DNA from: an uncultured Desulfuromonas sp.
GTDB lineage: Bacteria > Desulfobacterota > Desulfuromonadia > Desulfuromonadales > Desulfuromonadaceae
Length of the DNA: 64,000 nt
NCBI RefSeq assembly: GCF_963678835.1
Contig: NZ_OY787469.1
Span: 1,426,001-1,490,000, forward strand
Direction: 5' to 3'
The stretch's first letter is position 1. Every line of letters begins with the position of its first letter. This document shows, one piece after another, positions 17,760 to 26,862 of this stretch. The position numbers and the translations under genes are program-made. The notes under the pieces are model-generated. The model had not been told where the DNA came from. It saw nothing but the letters and a program-made list of their open reading frames with translations, and ran no database searches.

Positions 17760-19214
17760 TCAGCGATCACCAACGAGGGTCAATGCAGCAGTATAATGAT
17801 TTACCGGGCCATGACCGTGGCCGATGTGCGGCGCGTCGGCAATGGCGTTGGTAATAAATTGTTTGGCCTGTGTCACGGCCTGCGGTAAGGCAACGCCCTG
17901 GGCCAGCAACGTGGCAATAACGGAGGCGGTGGTACAACCGGTACCATGAGTGTGGGGCGTGTCGATCCGCTGGCCCGGCAGGGTGATGGTGGTGGTGCCG
18001 TATTGGAGGAGGTCAACCGGGTCTCCTTCAAGGTGACCACCTTTAACCAGCACATTGCGCGCACCCATGGTTTGCAGGGTTTGGGCCGCCTGCGCCATAT
18101 CGGCGATGCTGGTGATCGACAGTCCGGTCAAGGTTTCGGCTTCCGGGATGTTGGGCGTCAGCAGGTATGCCTGAGGGAGCAGATCGCGGATAAAGGTGTC
18201 AATGGCCGCTTGCTGTAACAGGGCAGAGCCGCCCTTGGCGATCATTACCGGATCGATGACACACAGAGTGCCATAGCTGCGAAAGCGCTCGGCCACAGCC
18301 GCGATGATTTCGGCGCTGTAAAGCATGCCGGTTTTGATGACATCGGTGCCGATATCCGTCATAACCGCGTCCAACTGTTGTTGGATAAATTCCACCGGGG
18401 GGGCGTGGATTGCGGTTACGCCAAGAGTGTTCTGGGCGGTGAGGGCAGTGAGCACGCTGCTGCCGTAACTGCCGAGCAGGGTGATGGCTTTGAGATCAGC
18501 CTGAATCCCGGCGCCGCCACCGCTGTCCGATCCGGCCACGGTCAGCACCCGACCATGGGGCAGGGGCTGGTTGCGCTGAAATTGCAGGGCCAGTTCGCGG
18601 CTGGCTACCTCGGGGTGCGTATCGGACATGATGGCGGAAACAACCGCAGCACTGTCGGCACCTGCGGCAAGCACGTCAGGCAGGCGGGCGGCAGTGATGC
18701 CGCCGATGGCGACAACCGGCACTGAGACGCCTGCGGCGATGGTTTTTAAATCATCAAGGCCGATATGGACGGCATCCTGCTTGGTGCCGGTGGGGTAGAC
18801 ACTGCCGACACCGATGTAGTCGGCTCCGTCTTGCTCGGCCTGGCGGGCCAGTTCAAGGGTCTGAGTGGACACGCCGATGATGGCCTTGTCGCCAAGCAGT
18901 TGACGTGCTTCGCGAATATGACCATCGGACTGTCCAAGATGAACACCATCAGCACAGACCTCGGCAGCCAGACGGGCGCTGTCGTTGATGATAAACAGGG
19001 CCTGAAACGCATGACACAGGGTTCTGAGCTTTTGGGCCAGTTGTCGTTGCTCATTCAGTGGACGGATTTTGTCCCGGTATTGGACAATGCGTGCGCCGCC
19101 ACGCAGCGCCAGTTCAACGTTTTCAAGCAAAACGTTTTCCGGGCTGTCGTCGGTGATCAGGTAAACGCCGCGCAAAGGGATGTGTTGTGGTGTTGTCTGT
19201 AGTGATGAAGTCAT
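17760..19214 (-). CDS. thiED: ThiE-ThiD fusion: thiamine-phosphate synthase and HMP(-P) kinase
   Basis: 484 residues. The N-terminal half (about 12-213) is ThiE: GVYLITDD, RIVQYRDK, DGVHLGQSD, GVGSVYPTGTK, VAIGGI. The C-terminal half (about 220-484) is ThiD: LTVAGSDSGGGAGIQADLK, TALTAQNT, VIDPVM and GTGCTTAS. One chain thus makes HMP-pyrophosphate and joins it to the thiazole, next to thiC that makes HMP-phosphate. The ATG at 19214 directly abuts a terminator U-run and has no ribosome site; longer starts would run through the riboswitch. First gene of the operon. Confidence 0.96.
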   Translation of the reverse strand: MTSSLQTTPQHIPLRGVYLITDDSPENVLLENVELALRGGARIVQYRDKIRPLNEQRQLAQKLRTLCHAFQALFIINDSARLAAEVCADGVHLGQSDGHIREARQLLGDKAIIGVSTQTLELARQAEQDGADYIGVGSVYPTGTKQDAVHIGLDDLKTIAAGVSVPVVAIGGITAARLPDVLAAGADSAAVVSAIMSDTHPEVASRELALQFQRNQPLPHGRVLTVAGSDSGGGAGIQADLKAITLLGSYGSSVLTALTAQNTLGVTAIHAPPVEFIQQQLDAVMTDIGTDVIKTGMLYSAEIIAAVAERFRSYGTLCVIDPVMIAKGGSALLQQAAIDTFIRDLLPQAYLLTPNIPEAETLTGLSITSIADMAQAAQTLQTMGARNVLVKGGHLEGDPVDLLQYGTTTITLPGQRIDTPHTHGTGCTTASVIATLLAQGVALPQAVTQAKQFITNAIADAPHIGHGHGPVNHYTAALTLVGDR

Positions 19215-19243
19215 AAAAAAACCGCAGCCGGATAGGGCGCGGT
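19215..19243 (-). terminator. Intrinsic terminator of the TPP riboswitch expression platform
   Basis: On the minus strand ACCGCGCC pairs with GGC-T-GCGGT over CTATCC and is followed by seven T ending immediately before the thiED ATG. With the riboswitch just upstream this is the likely off-state. Confidence 0.8.
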
Positions 19244-19261
19244 CAAACACCAAAAAGGTGT

Positions 19262-19360
19262 TGTCAGGTCGCTTCCCTACGCCGGTATCATCCGGATCAG
19301 GTTCCAAGGGTCGCTCCGATCTAACAGAGCTCTCAGTGAATCACTCCCCCAGCAGCCATC
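19262..19360 (-). promoter_or_regulatory. TPP riboswitch (THI element)
   Basis: Minus-strand sequence shows the conserved parts in order: GGGGGAGT, CTGAGAG, ACCCTTGGAACCTGATC, CCGGATGATACCGG and CGTAGGGAAG. It lies between the promoter at 19399-19427 and the terminator before thiED, and should reduce expression of thiED-thiC when thiamine pyrophosphate is abundant. Confidence 0.97.
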
Positions 19361-19398
19361 TTCGTTGTGTTTATCAAACCTTGTTCGTATCGGGTTTG

Positions 19399-19427
19399 AG
19401 CCTAGTGGATTCGTATACTCCTGTCAA
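19399..19427 (-). promoter_or_regulatory. Sigma-70-type promoter of the thiamine operon
   Basis: TTGACA, 17-bp spacer, TAGGCT on the minus strand, placed about 40 bp upstream of the riboswitch. Confidence 0.7.
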
Positions 19428-19548
19428 TGCCTTCTTTAGCCGGATGTTTCGCCGATGTTATTGTGGTGTTAATCACATAAAACGCAACTGAGCTTGCCCT
19501 TTTGTGACGCATGAATAAAATTAGCGCTTTGCGTGCTATAATGCGTGT

Positions 19549-19708
19549 CTAGCAGGCTGTTGAAAAACAGCCTGTGAAGCCCATGGACGGGCGACAAAAA
19601 TCAAGGACATGTTTTCAAGTGCTTGATTTTGTGAGCAAGACGGAAATCGCATTTTCGGCTTGCGTCGTTGAAAAGGCCCCGGATGGGACTTTTTCAACAC
19701 CCTGCTAG
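19549..19708. repeat. 160-bp MITE-like element with CTAGCAGG ends
   Basis: Both ends carry the inverted repeat CTAGCAGG(C/G)TGTTGAAAAA. CTAG on each side may be a target duplication. The interior is not coding; the open frame on the minus strand across it has no ribosome site and codon content unlike the neighbours. A decayed second copy lies at 13734-13840. Probably a nonautonomous mobile element; no transposase is in the window. Confidence 0.75.
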
Positions 19709-19709
19709 T

Positions 19710-19800
19710 ACTCTGACAAGACGAAATCTTCGGGTCTGGCTTCGCAACGTAGTGGGAACGGCTCGATGCTGCGGCATGCACTCGAATTTTTAATATTAAT
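19710..19800 (+). repeat. Left direct repeat flanking the PAS-GGDEF-EAL gene
   Basis: ACTCTGACAAGACGAAATC, then TTCGGGTCTGGCTTCGC, and further on CACTCGAATTTTTAATATT. Matches the copy at 22150-22230 with an internal length difference. Unknown nature. Confidence 0.65.
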
Positions 19801-19959
19801 AGAGCATAAGATTGTTTTTCATTGTGTCCGTTATTTAGATTAGTGTAGTGTTGGCTGGTGGCTATATATACATATAGCGTTTTTATTACCTCCCCATGCC
19901 ATATCTCGTGGTTGTGGTTTTCTCCACTCTGAACAGGGTGGTTCTCACTGGAGGGCAAG

Positions 19960-21996
19960 GTGCAATACGCAGATCTGTTAGAGAATAGTAACGATCTGAT
20001 TCAGGTCGTTGGCTTTGACGGCCGTATTATCTATGTGAATCGCATGTGGCAGGAAACTCTGGGGTATGGCAATGATGACCTGGCACAAGTGAATTTCTTT
20101 GACCTGTTGCATGCGGATTTCCATTGTGACTGCCAGGACCGTATTCAGCGGCTGATGTCCGGTGAGACGGTTCCGCGTTTTGAGGTGGAATACAAAACAC
20201 GCTACGGCCATAAGATTATTGCCGAAGGCAGTATCTCTTTGTATAAGGAAAACGGAGAACCCTGTGGGATTCAGGGATTCTTTCGTGACATCACCGCACG
20301 TAAAGAGACAGAAAAAGCGCTGCAGACATCTGAAGAACGCTTTCGGACGATTTATGAATCGTCCGTGGCCGGTATCGCTATGCTGGCTCCTGATGGTCAT
20401 TTTCTTCAGGCCAATTCCGCATTCTGCAATTTTCTCGGTTACAGCGAGGAGGAGTTGCTGCAGTTGAAAATCACTGATGTCACCCATCCGGAGGATATCA
20501 AAGATACCTTAAGCCGGCGTAATATCGCCTGCGCCAACCGCCTTCACTCCATTGTTTGTGAAAAACGCTATATCCGCAAAGACGGCAGTGTGTTCTGGGC
20601 TCAGCTCTCCTCAACCTGGTTTTTTGATGACAATGGCAATCCACTCTATACGGTGCCGGTGATTCAGGATATCACCCGCCGCAAAGAGGCCGAACAGCGG
20701 ATTCGTGAATTGGCTTATTACGACAGCCTGACCGGATTGGCCAATCGGACGCTGTTCAATGATCGCCTGGATCAGGTGATGGCCCGCTCGCGGCGTCGTC
20801 AGAGTCGTTTTGCCCTGATGTTCCTTGATCTCGACCGCTTTAAAGGGGTCAACGACACACTCGGTCATGCTGTAGGTGACGCGATGTTGCGCCAGGCGGC
20901 CGAGCGCTTGACCAGCTGTCTGCGTGAAAATGATACGGTGGCCCGCCTGGGCGGGGATGAATTTGTCATTATCCTTTCCGATTATAAGGGGGATGCCAAT
21001 CTGCCGCGCGTTGCCGACAAAATTCTCAAATCACTCTCGAGTCCCTTTGACCTGGGAGTCCGGGAAGTGTACAGCTCGACCAGCATTGGGATCGCCATCT
21101 ATCCAGAGGATGGTGATGAAGCGACCGATCTGTTGCGTCATGCGGATATGGCCATGTACGCGGCGAAAGAGTCCGGTGGCGATACGTTCCGTTTCTATTC
21201 TTCTGAAATGAATGCCCGTGCCGTGTCGCGTATGGATATGGAAGCCAATCTGCGCCGCGCCTTGGAACAGGAAGAGTTTTTCATCGAGTACCAGCCGCAG
21301 ATCGATTTGATCACCAACAAAGTGGCCGGTGTTGAGGCGCTGCTGCGCTGGCAACACCCGCAGTTGGGCGTGATTCCACCAACCCAGTTTATTGGCTTGG
21401 CGGAAGAAACTAATCTGATCTTGCCGTTGGGCGAATGGGTGATGCAGCGGGTGTTCGAGCAATGTGTCATGTGGAAGCGGGAGGGCTACCTGCCGTTCCG
21501 GGTCGGCATCAATGTTTCCGGGCGCCAATTTGCCCAACCGGATTTTGTGGATATGGTCTGCCGATTACTCGATGAGACCGGTGCGGCTCCCGAGTTGTTG
21601 GAATTTGAGATCACCGAAAGTGTGGTGATGAAGGATGTCGATGCCGCGGTGCTGACCCTCGAAGCCCTTAAAAAGCTGGGGATCAACATGGCGATTGATG
21701 ATTTCGGCACCGGTTACTCGTCGTTGAGTTGTTTGAAACATCTGCCATTGAATCGGTTGAAGATCGATAAATCATTTATCTCCGATCTGCAGGATAATGC
21801 CGATGACCGGGCGATTGTCGAGGCGACCATTGCCATGGCCAAGCGTCTGGATCTCGGTGTGACCGCCGAAGGAGTCGAGACCGAAGGGCAGTATGGTTTT
21901 GTGCAGAAGCGGGAGTGTGACGAAGTGCAGGGGTTCTATTTCAGTCGTCCTCTGTCTCCCAGCGAAGTGGCGGATACCTGGTTGATCAAACGCTAG
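19960..21996 (+). CDS. PAS-PAS-GGDEF-EAL c-di-GMP signalling protein
   Basis: 678 residues, no membrane segment, so cytoplasmic. Two PAS domains (about 1-120 and 125-245), GGDEF (about 255-410) with the intact motif RLGGDEF and an RENDxxxxx inhibitory site, and EAL (about 425-675) with VEALLRW and DDFGTGYSS. Both diguanylate cyclase and phosphodiesterase activities are possible. The start is GTG with GGAGGG just upstream. Flanked on both sides by related repeats (19710-19800 and 22150-22230), which may mean it arrived or was moved as a unit. No partner gene next to it. Confidence 0.92.
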   Translation: MQYADLLENSNDLIQVVGFDGRIIYVNRMWQETLGYGNDDLAQVNFFDLLHADFHCDCQDRIQRLMSGETVPRFEVEYKTRYGHKIIAEGSISLYKENGEPCGIQGFFRDITARKETEKALQTSEERFRTIYESSVAGIAMLAPDGHFLQANSAFCNFLGYSEEELLQLKITDVTHPEDIKDTLSRRNIACANRLHSIVCEKRYIRKDGSVFWAQLSSTWFFDDNGNPLYTVPVIQDITRRKEAEQRIRELAYYDSLTGLANRTLFNDRLDQVMARSRRRQSRFALMFLDLDRFKGVNDTLGHAVGDAMLRQAAERLTSCLRENDTVARLGGDEFVIILSDYKGDANLPRVADKILKSLSSPFDLGVREVYSSTSIGIAIYPEDGDEATDLLRHADMAMYAAKESGGDTFRFYSSEMNARAVSRMDMEANLRRALEQEEFFIEYQPQIDLITNKVAGVEALLRWQHPQLGVIPPTQFIGLAEETNLILPLGEWVMQRVFEQCVMWKREGYLPFRVGINVSGRQFAQPDFVDMVCRLLDETGAAPELLEFEITESVVMKDVDAAVLTLEALKKLGINMAIDDFGTGYSSLSCLKHLPLNRLKIDKSFISDLQDNADDRAIVEATIAMAKRLDLGVTAEGVETEGQYGFVQKRECDEVQGFYFSRPLSPSEVADTWLIKR

Positions 21997-22149
21997 CACT
22001 TCAGCCTAATTGGAATTGTCTATTGTCGGAGCAGCTTCAGTCGCGAATTCCCGTCATGAAAAGGATCAATGACCAGAACACTTCGCGAATAGATTCGTTC
22101 CTACAGGGGGGAGCACTCCGATGACAAAATTGACTGTGTTCAGGTACTC

Positions 22150-22230
22150 GTGCTCTGACAATACGAAATCTTCGGGTCTGGCTTCGCCCCGCACCATTCA
22201 CTCGAATTTTTAGCATTGACAAAGCACTGA
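22150..22230 (+). repeat. Right direct repeat flanking the PAS-GGDEF-EAL gene
   Basis: Starts GTGCTCTGACAATACGAAATC and continues TTCGGGTCTGGCTTCGCC, then CACTCGAATTTTTAGCATT, like the copy at 19710-19800. Confidence 0.65.
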
Positions 22231-22309
22231 TATCTTCTACGCGTTTTCTTTGAATTTTCAGCCATTTTGTTGCTGCCAAGATGTGTTGGCACTGGACAGA
22301 TCTTAAGTC

Positions 22310-22403
22310 TCGCCGAGACGGCCGCACGCGTTCTTTGGCCCGGTAAAGCTCTTTACAGCGCGTGTGCGGCGTGGTAAAACCGCTTCATCGGACTTCAGTT
22401 CAG
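22310..22403 (+). other. Structured intergenic segment, possible small RNA
   Basis: GTCTCGCCGAGAC forms a small palindrome, GCCGCACGCG pairs with CGCGTGTGCGGC (bulged) over about 30 bases, and an intrinsic terminator follows at 22404-22430. There is no open frame. It may be a short noncoding RNA or the 3' end of the preceding transcript. No family recognised. Confidence 0.35.
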
Positions 22404-22432
22404 AAACAGGTCGCCATAGCGGCCTGTTTTCA
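22404..22432 (+). terminator. Intrinsic terminator upstream of alr
   Basis: AAACAGGTCGC pairs with GCGGCCTGTTT (one G-U) over a four-base loop, followed by T-rich sequence. Confidence 0.75.
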
Positions 22433-22482
22433 TTTCTTGCTTAGTACACGCAACTCTTTTTTTTACATCATCGCTGGTCGTT

Positions 22483-23598
22483 ATGAAAACCTATCGCCCG
22501 ACTCACGTTGCTATTGATCTGGATGCCCTGCGGCACAATTACCAGGTGTTGCGCAAAGCCATGCGCCCTGACTGGCGCATGCTTGCCGTGGTTAAAGCCG
22601 ATGCTTATGGTCATGGCGCCGTTCCCTTGGCTCGCACTCTGGAAGAGGCTGGTGCCGATCTGTTTGGTGTCGCCATTATTGAAGAGGGCCTGGAGTTGCG
22701 CGCTGCGGGCATTTCCCGGCCAATCCTTATGCTGGGTGGACCGTGCCCCGGTCAGGAGTCTGCGGTCATTGAACACGACCTGCATGTGGCCGTTTTTGAA
22801 ATAGAGCAATTGAAGCGCCTTGAACAGGCGGCTCAGCAGGCGGGGAAAAGCTGTTTCTGCCATCTCAAAATTGACAGCGGCATGGGACGCCTTGGTGTTC
22901 GCGATGAACAGCTTGATGAGGTGCTTCGTTTTTTTCTCGCCTCTGAGACGTTGCAACTTGTCGGTATTATGACCCATTTTGCTCTGGCCGACTGTCCTGA
23001 CCATCCTCTGACCGCGCAGCAGCAGGCACATTTCAAGCGTGCGCTGGCCAAGGTGCGCGATGCCGGTCTCACTTTGGAATATATCCACTCCTCCAACAGT
23101 GCCGCCATCTTCAGCGATGTCAACGGTGGCTGCAATCTGGTTCGCCCGGGGATTGCGTTGTACGGTGGTCAGCCGTTCGAGGATCGTACGCTGCCGTTGG
23201 AGCCGGTGATGGCCCTTCGGACCGAAATTGCCCACCTGAAACAGTTGACGACCGGCAGTGGGGTTTCCTACGGACACCGTTTTATTGCCCAGCGTCCAAC
23301 GTTGATCGCGGCGATTCCTGTTGGTTATGCCGATGGCTATAATCGTCTGTTGTCCAATTGTGGCACGGCTCTGATTCGCGGTCAGAAGGTTGCTGTTGCC
23401 GGAACCGTATGCATGGATTGGACTCTGCTTGATGTCACCGATGTTGCCAATGTCCAATGCGGTGATCGTGTCACCTTGTTGGGCTGTGATGGCGACGAAT
23501 GTGTTCTTGCGGAGCAGTGGGCGGAAAAAGTTGGTACAATCAGCTATGAGGTGTTCTGTCAGATCAGTAAACGGGTGCCTCGCCATTATCAGCCTTAA
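22483..23598 (+). CDS. alr: Alanine racemase
   Basis: 371 residues. PLP-dependent enzyme converting L- to D-alanine for peptidoglycan. The PLP lysine is Lys38 in VVKADAYGHG and the second catalytic base is Tyr263 in SGVSYGHRF; HSSNSAA, RPGIALYG and CMDW are also present. Full length for the family. It provides the substrate for ddl in the dcw cluster far downstream. The following ASKHA gene starts 63 bp later and could be cotranscribed. Confidence 0.97.
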   Translation: MKTYRPTHVAIDLDALRHNYQVLRKAMRPDWRMLAVVKADAYGHGAVPLARTLEEAGADLFGVAIIEEGLELRAAGISRPILMLGGPCPGQESAVIEHDLHVAVFEIEQLKRLEQAAQQAGKSCFCHLKIDSGMGRLGVRDEQLDEVLRFFLASETLQLVGIMTHFALADCPDHPLTAQQQAHFKRALAKVRDAGLTLEYIHSSNSAAIFSDVNGGCNLVRPGIALYGGQPFEDRTLPLEPVMALRTEIAHLKQLTTGSGVSYGHRFIAQRPTLIAAIPVGYADGYNRLLSNCGTALIRGQKVAVAGTVCMDWTLLDVTDVANVQCGDRVTLLGCDGDECVLAEQWAEKVGTISYEVFCQISKRVPRHYQP

Positions 23599-23660
23599 CG
23601 ATCCGAACGGGATTTTTTCAACGCTCTGGTTATCCTTCATCCCTGCAGCGGGAGTTGATT

Positions 23661-24911
23661 ATGTCATCGTCTCTGTCTTTGGCTCTCGACCTTGGAACCA
23701 CCACCCTGTGTGGTCGTCTGCTTGATGGCGAGGGCCGGGTGATGGCCGAGCAGACGCTGTTTAATCCCCAGATTGCATTCGGCAGCGATGTGATCCGCCG
23801 CCTTGAAGTTGCCCACGATGGCGGAGGCGAAGCGCTGGCCCGGGCGTTATTAGATGGCATTGACCAGGTTACTGACCTGCTACTTCAGCAGACCGGGGCT
23901 TCACGTCAGAATATTGTTCATGCCGCCGCTGCCGGTAATTCCGCCATCAGCTTGTTGCTACAGCAACAACCGGTGGATTCCCTGCTTTTCCCCCCCCATC
24001 GCCCAGCTCAGAAAACCGGTGTCTGCCTCCCCTTGGCTGACCTTCCGGTGCCGCTTTATCTGTTTCCTCTGGTCAGTGGGTATGTTGGTGGCGACCTGGT
24101 GGCGGTGTTGTACAATCATCCCAATCCCGCGCCCGGGACTTTTTTTATTGATGTCGGTACCAATGGCGAGATGGCCCTCTATACCGGCACGCAGTGGTGG
24201 GTCAGTTCCGTTGCGGCGGGGCCGGCTTTTGAAGGGGGCAATATCGCCAGTGGCATGCCCGCCGGACCGGGGGCGATCTGCCGGGTTGGGTTAGAAGATG
24301 ATCGGTTGGCATGGCAGACCTGTGATGGTGGCCGACCGGTGGGATTGTGCGGCAGCGGGCTGATCGAGTTGATTGCCGTGGCACGGCGTGGTGGCCTGAT
24401 TGATACGCATGGAACCATTGTTGATGCCGATGAGGTTGAAACCAACCTGATGCGCTACCTCGTTACGGTGGAGGGTCAGGTCGCCCTGCAGCTGTATCGC
24501 GATGCACAGCACCGCGTTCTGGTGACTCAGGAGGATATTCGCCATTTTCAATTGGCCAAAGCTGCAGTGCATGCCGGAGCCGAATGTTTGTTGGCTCGTG
24601 CGCAGATGACAGTTAGTGAATTGAACGCGGTGGTCGTGACCGGGGCATTGGGCTTTTCCCTGGCGGTGGATTGTCTCAGAACCGTGGGGTTGCTGCCTGC
24701 GGCCATGATCGACAAAGTGGTCTTTGAGCAGGGGGGAGTGCTTAACGGTTTGGCCCGTTATCTGTGCCGGGAAAGAGACGATGACGATGTGGAGGCGTTG
24801 GCGCGGCGTCTGCGCCCTTATCCGTTGTCCGGCACGCCCCATTTCGAACGCGCATTCGTTGCGGCGATGGATTTCCCCTCTTTGCCAAACGCGGTGGCGC
24901 AAAATGGTTGA
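23661..24911 (+). CDS. ASKHA-domain protein related to corrinoid-protein reductive activators, lacking the ferredoxin domain
   Basis: 416 residues. It begins directly with the ATPase-like phosphate loop LALDLGTTTLCGRLLD, then NPQIAFGSDVI, AAGNSAI, the central FIDVGTNGEMALYTG and a GPAFEGGNIASGMPAGPGAI run, matching the C-terminal domain of RACo-type activators of corrinoid methyltransferases (DUF4445). Those proteins normally have an N-terminal 2Fe-2S ferredoxin domain, which is absent here. ATG at 23661 with GGGAG six bases upstream. It may work with a separate ferredoxin; its substrate is unknown. Directly follows alr. Confidence 0.75.
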   Translation: MSSSLSLALDLGTTTLCGRLLDGEGRVMAEQTLFNPQIAFGSDVIRRLEVAHDGGGEALARALLDGIDQVTDLLLQQTGASRQNIVHAAAAGNSAISLLLQQQPVDSLLFPPHRPAQKTGVCLPLADLPVPLYLFPLVSGYVGGDLVAVLYNHPNPAPGTFFIDVGTNGEMALYTGTQWWVSSVAAGPAFEGGNIASGMPAGPGAICRVGLEDDRLAWQTCDGGRPVGLCGSGLIELIAVARRGGLIDTHGTIVDADEVETNLMRYLVTVEGQVALQLYRDAQHRVLVTQEDIRHFQLAKAAVHAGAECLLARAQMTVSELNAVVVTGALGFSLAVDCLRTVGLLPAAMIDKVVFEQGGVLNGLARYLCRERDDDDVEALARRLRPYPLSGTPHFERAFVAAMDFPSLPNAVAQNG

Positions 24912-25160
24912 CTACCGTGCGTGCCATTGAAATGAATATTTAAATTAATGAGTTAGCAGAGCTTTTCCTGGTGGGCGGCGTGGGTGGTCATTTCTAATCG
25001 CCGAATAAGCCGGATGTCCAACGGCGCTCTTTCAGGGAATTTTCACTTGTATCTTCGAGCGGAACCGCGTAGAAATAGGCGTTCTAAAAGGATAAATTTT
25101 ACTAGCGGCTCCAAGTATCGTGTTGCTTAATCTGTTTTTTGTTTTGTGAAAGGAAGAATC

Positions 25161-26726
25161 ATGGCCGTGATCAAACGTGCTCTTGTCAGCGTTTCCGACA
25201 AAACCGGTGTTGTCGACTTTGCCCGGGAACTCAGTTCGTATGGTGTTGAAATCCTCTCAACCGGCGGAACCGCCAAGTTGTTACGTGAAGAGGGGCTGAA
25301 CGTCAAGGATGTTTCCGATTATACCGGGTTTCCCGAAATGCTCGACGGTCGGGTGAAAACACTGCACCCCAAGGTGCATGGCGGCCTGCTTGGCTTGCGT
25401 GACAATGAAGAGCATGTGGCAAAGATGGCGGAGCACGGCATTGAACCGATCGATATGGTCGTGGTGAATCTCTACCCGTTTGAGGCCACGGTGGCCAAAC
25501 CGGATTGTACACTGGTGGACGCCATTGAAAATATTGATATTGGCGGTCCGACCATGCTGCGTAGTGCCGCAAAAAACAACCGTTTTGTCACTGTCGTTGT
25601 GAACCATGCCGACTATGCCACGGTGCTTGATGAGATGCGTCAGAATGGGGGGGCTGTTTCCGAACAGACCAATTTCAAGCTGGCGGTCAAGGTGTATCAG
25701 CACACGGCAGCCTATGATGGTGCCATTTCCAACTGGCTGGGCAACCGTGTTGAGGAAGAGGTTACCACCTTCCCCAGCGCATTGACGTTGCAATTTCAGC
25801 AGAGCCAGGTGATGCGATACGGTGAAAACCCCCATCAGAATGCGGCATTTTATGTTGAAAAGAATGTGGCCGAAGCGTCCATTGCCACGGCCAAGCAGTT
25901 GCAGGGCAAGGCGTTGTCCTATAACAATATCGGTGACACCGATGCCGCACTGGAGTGCGTCAAGCAGTTCAACGATGGCCCGGCCTGTGTCATTGTCAAG
26001 CACGCCAATCCCTGTGGTGTGGCTGTTGGCAAGACTGCGCTGGAAGCTTATGAGCGTGCGTTCAGCACCGATCCTGAGTCGGCCTTTGGTGGTATCATCG
26101 CCCTGAACTGCGCCCTGGATGGTGAAACCGCCAAAGCAATTGTTGATCGTCAGTTTGTCGAGGTGATCATTGCCCCGACAGTGAGTGCTGAAGCCATCGA
26201 AATCGTCAAGGCCAAGAAAAATGTCCGTCTGCTTGAGTGTGGTCAGTGGCCGGAAACTCCGGCGGATCGTTTCGAGTACAAGCGCGTCAATGGTGGCCTG
26301 CTGGTGCAGGATGCTGATCATGCCTTGTACGGTGATCTCAAGGTCGTGACCAAGCGTCAGCCGACCGAGCAGGAGATGAAAGATCTGCTGTTCACCTGGC
26401 GGGTGGCGAAATTCGTCAAGTCAAATGCCATTGTTTATGGCAAGGACGCGATGACCATCGGTGTTGGAGCCGGTCAGATGAGCCGTGTCAACTCGGCGCG
26501 CATTGCCGCCATCAAGGCCGATCATGCCGGACTTGATGTTAAGGGCTCGGCCATGGCCTCTGATGCCTTCTTCCCGTTTCGTGACGGGCTGGACAATGCG
26601 GCGGCCGTTGGTGTTACCGCGGTGATCCAGCCGGGTGGTTCGATCCGTGATGAAGAAGTCATTGCCGCGGCGAATGAGCATGGTATTGCCATGGTGTTCA
26701 CCGGCATGCGTCATTTCCGTCACTAA
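25161..26726 (+). CDS. purH: Bifunctional AICAR transformylase/IMP cyclohydrolase
   Basis: 521 residues. Catalyses the last two steps of de novo IMP synthesis. The N-terminal IMP cyclohydrolase part (1-190) shows [19 protein letters not shown] and [16 protein letters not shown]; the C-terminal transformylase part shows [26 protein letters not shown] and [11 protein letters not shown] at 25161 is preceded by AAGGAAG; a GTG 15 bases upstream is less likely. The 250-bp gap ahead holds nothing recognised. purD and purE follow on the same strand. Confidence 0.98.
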   Translation: MAVIKRALVSVSDKTGVVDFARELSSYGVEILSTGGTAKLLREEGLNVKDVSDYTGFPEMLDGRVKTLHPKVHGGLLGLRDNEEHVAKMAEHGIEPIDMVVVNLYPFEATVAKPDCTLVDAIENIDIGGPTMLRSAAKNNRFVTVVVNHADYATVLDEMRQNGGAVSEQTNFKLAVKVYQHTAAYDGAISNWLGNRVEEEVTTFPSALTLQFQQSQVMRYGENPHQNAAFYVEKNVAEASIATAKQLQGKALSYNNIGDTDAALECVKQFNDGPACVIVKHANPCGVAVGKTALEAYERAFSTDPESAFGGIIALNCALDGETAKAIVDRQFVEVIIAPTVSAEAIEIVKAKKNVRLLECGQWPETPADRFEYKRVNGGLLVQDADHALYGDLKVVTKRQPTEQEMKDLLFTWRVAKFVKSNAIVYGKDAMTIGVGAGQMSRVNSARIAAIKADHAGLDVKGSAMASDAFFPFRDGLDNAAAVGVTAVIQPGGSIRDEEVIAAANEHGIAMVFTGMRHFRH

Positions 26727-26743
26727 TTTTATTATTCAGTAAT

Positions 26744-26775
26744 GACCTCCGGAGGGGTAGCCCTTCCGGAGGTCT
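26744..26775 (+). terminator. Hairpin between purH and purD
   Basis: GACCTCCGGAGGGG pairs with CCCTTCCGGAGGTC (one mismatch). No U-run follows, so it may only partly separate purH from purD. Confidence 0.5.
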
Positions 26776-26862
26776 CATGTCTCGGGCTCCCGTCGTCGGG
26801 GGCCCAAGTGGTATTTAGGACCCGAGAAAATCGGGCGATAAAACACAAAGGATTGGATCGTT

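Noticed and set aside
17108-17854. 248-codon plus-strand frame opposite thiC
   Set aside because: Shadow frame; it runs across the thiC start and into thiED.
19536-19958. 140-codon minus-strand frame
   Set aside because: It runs across the MITE-like element and the direct repeat, with no ribosome site.
22468-23640. 390-codon frame opposite alr
   Set aside because: Shadow of a strongly coding plus-strand gene with all alr motifs.
25281-26321. 346-codon frame opposite purH
   Set aside because: Shadow frame of a complete purH.
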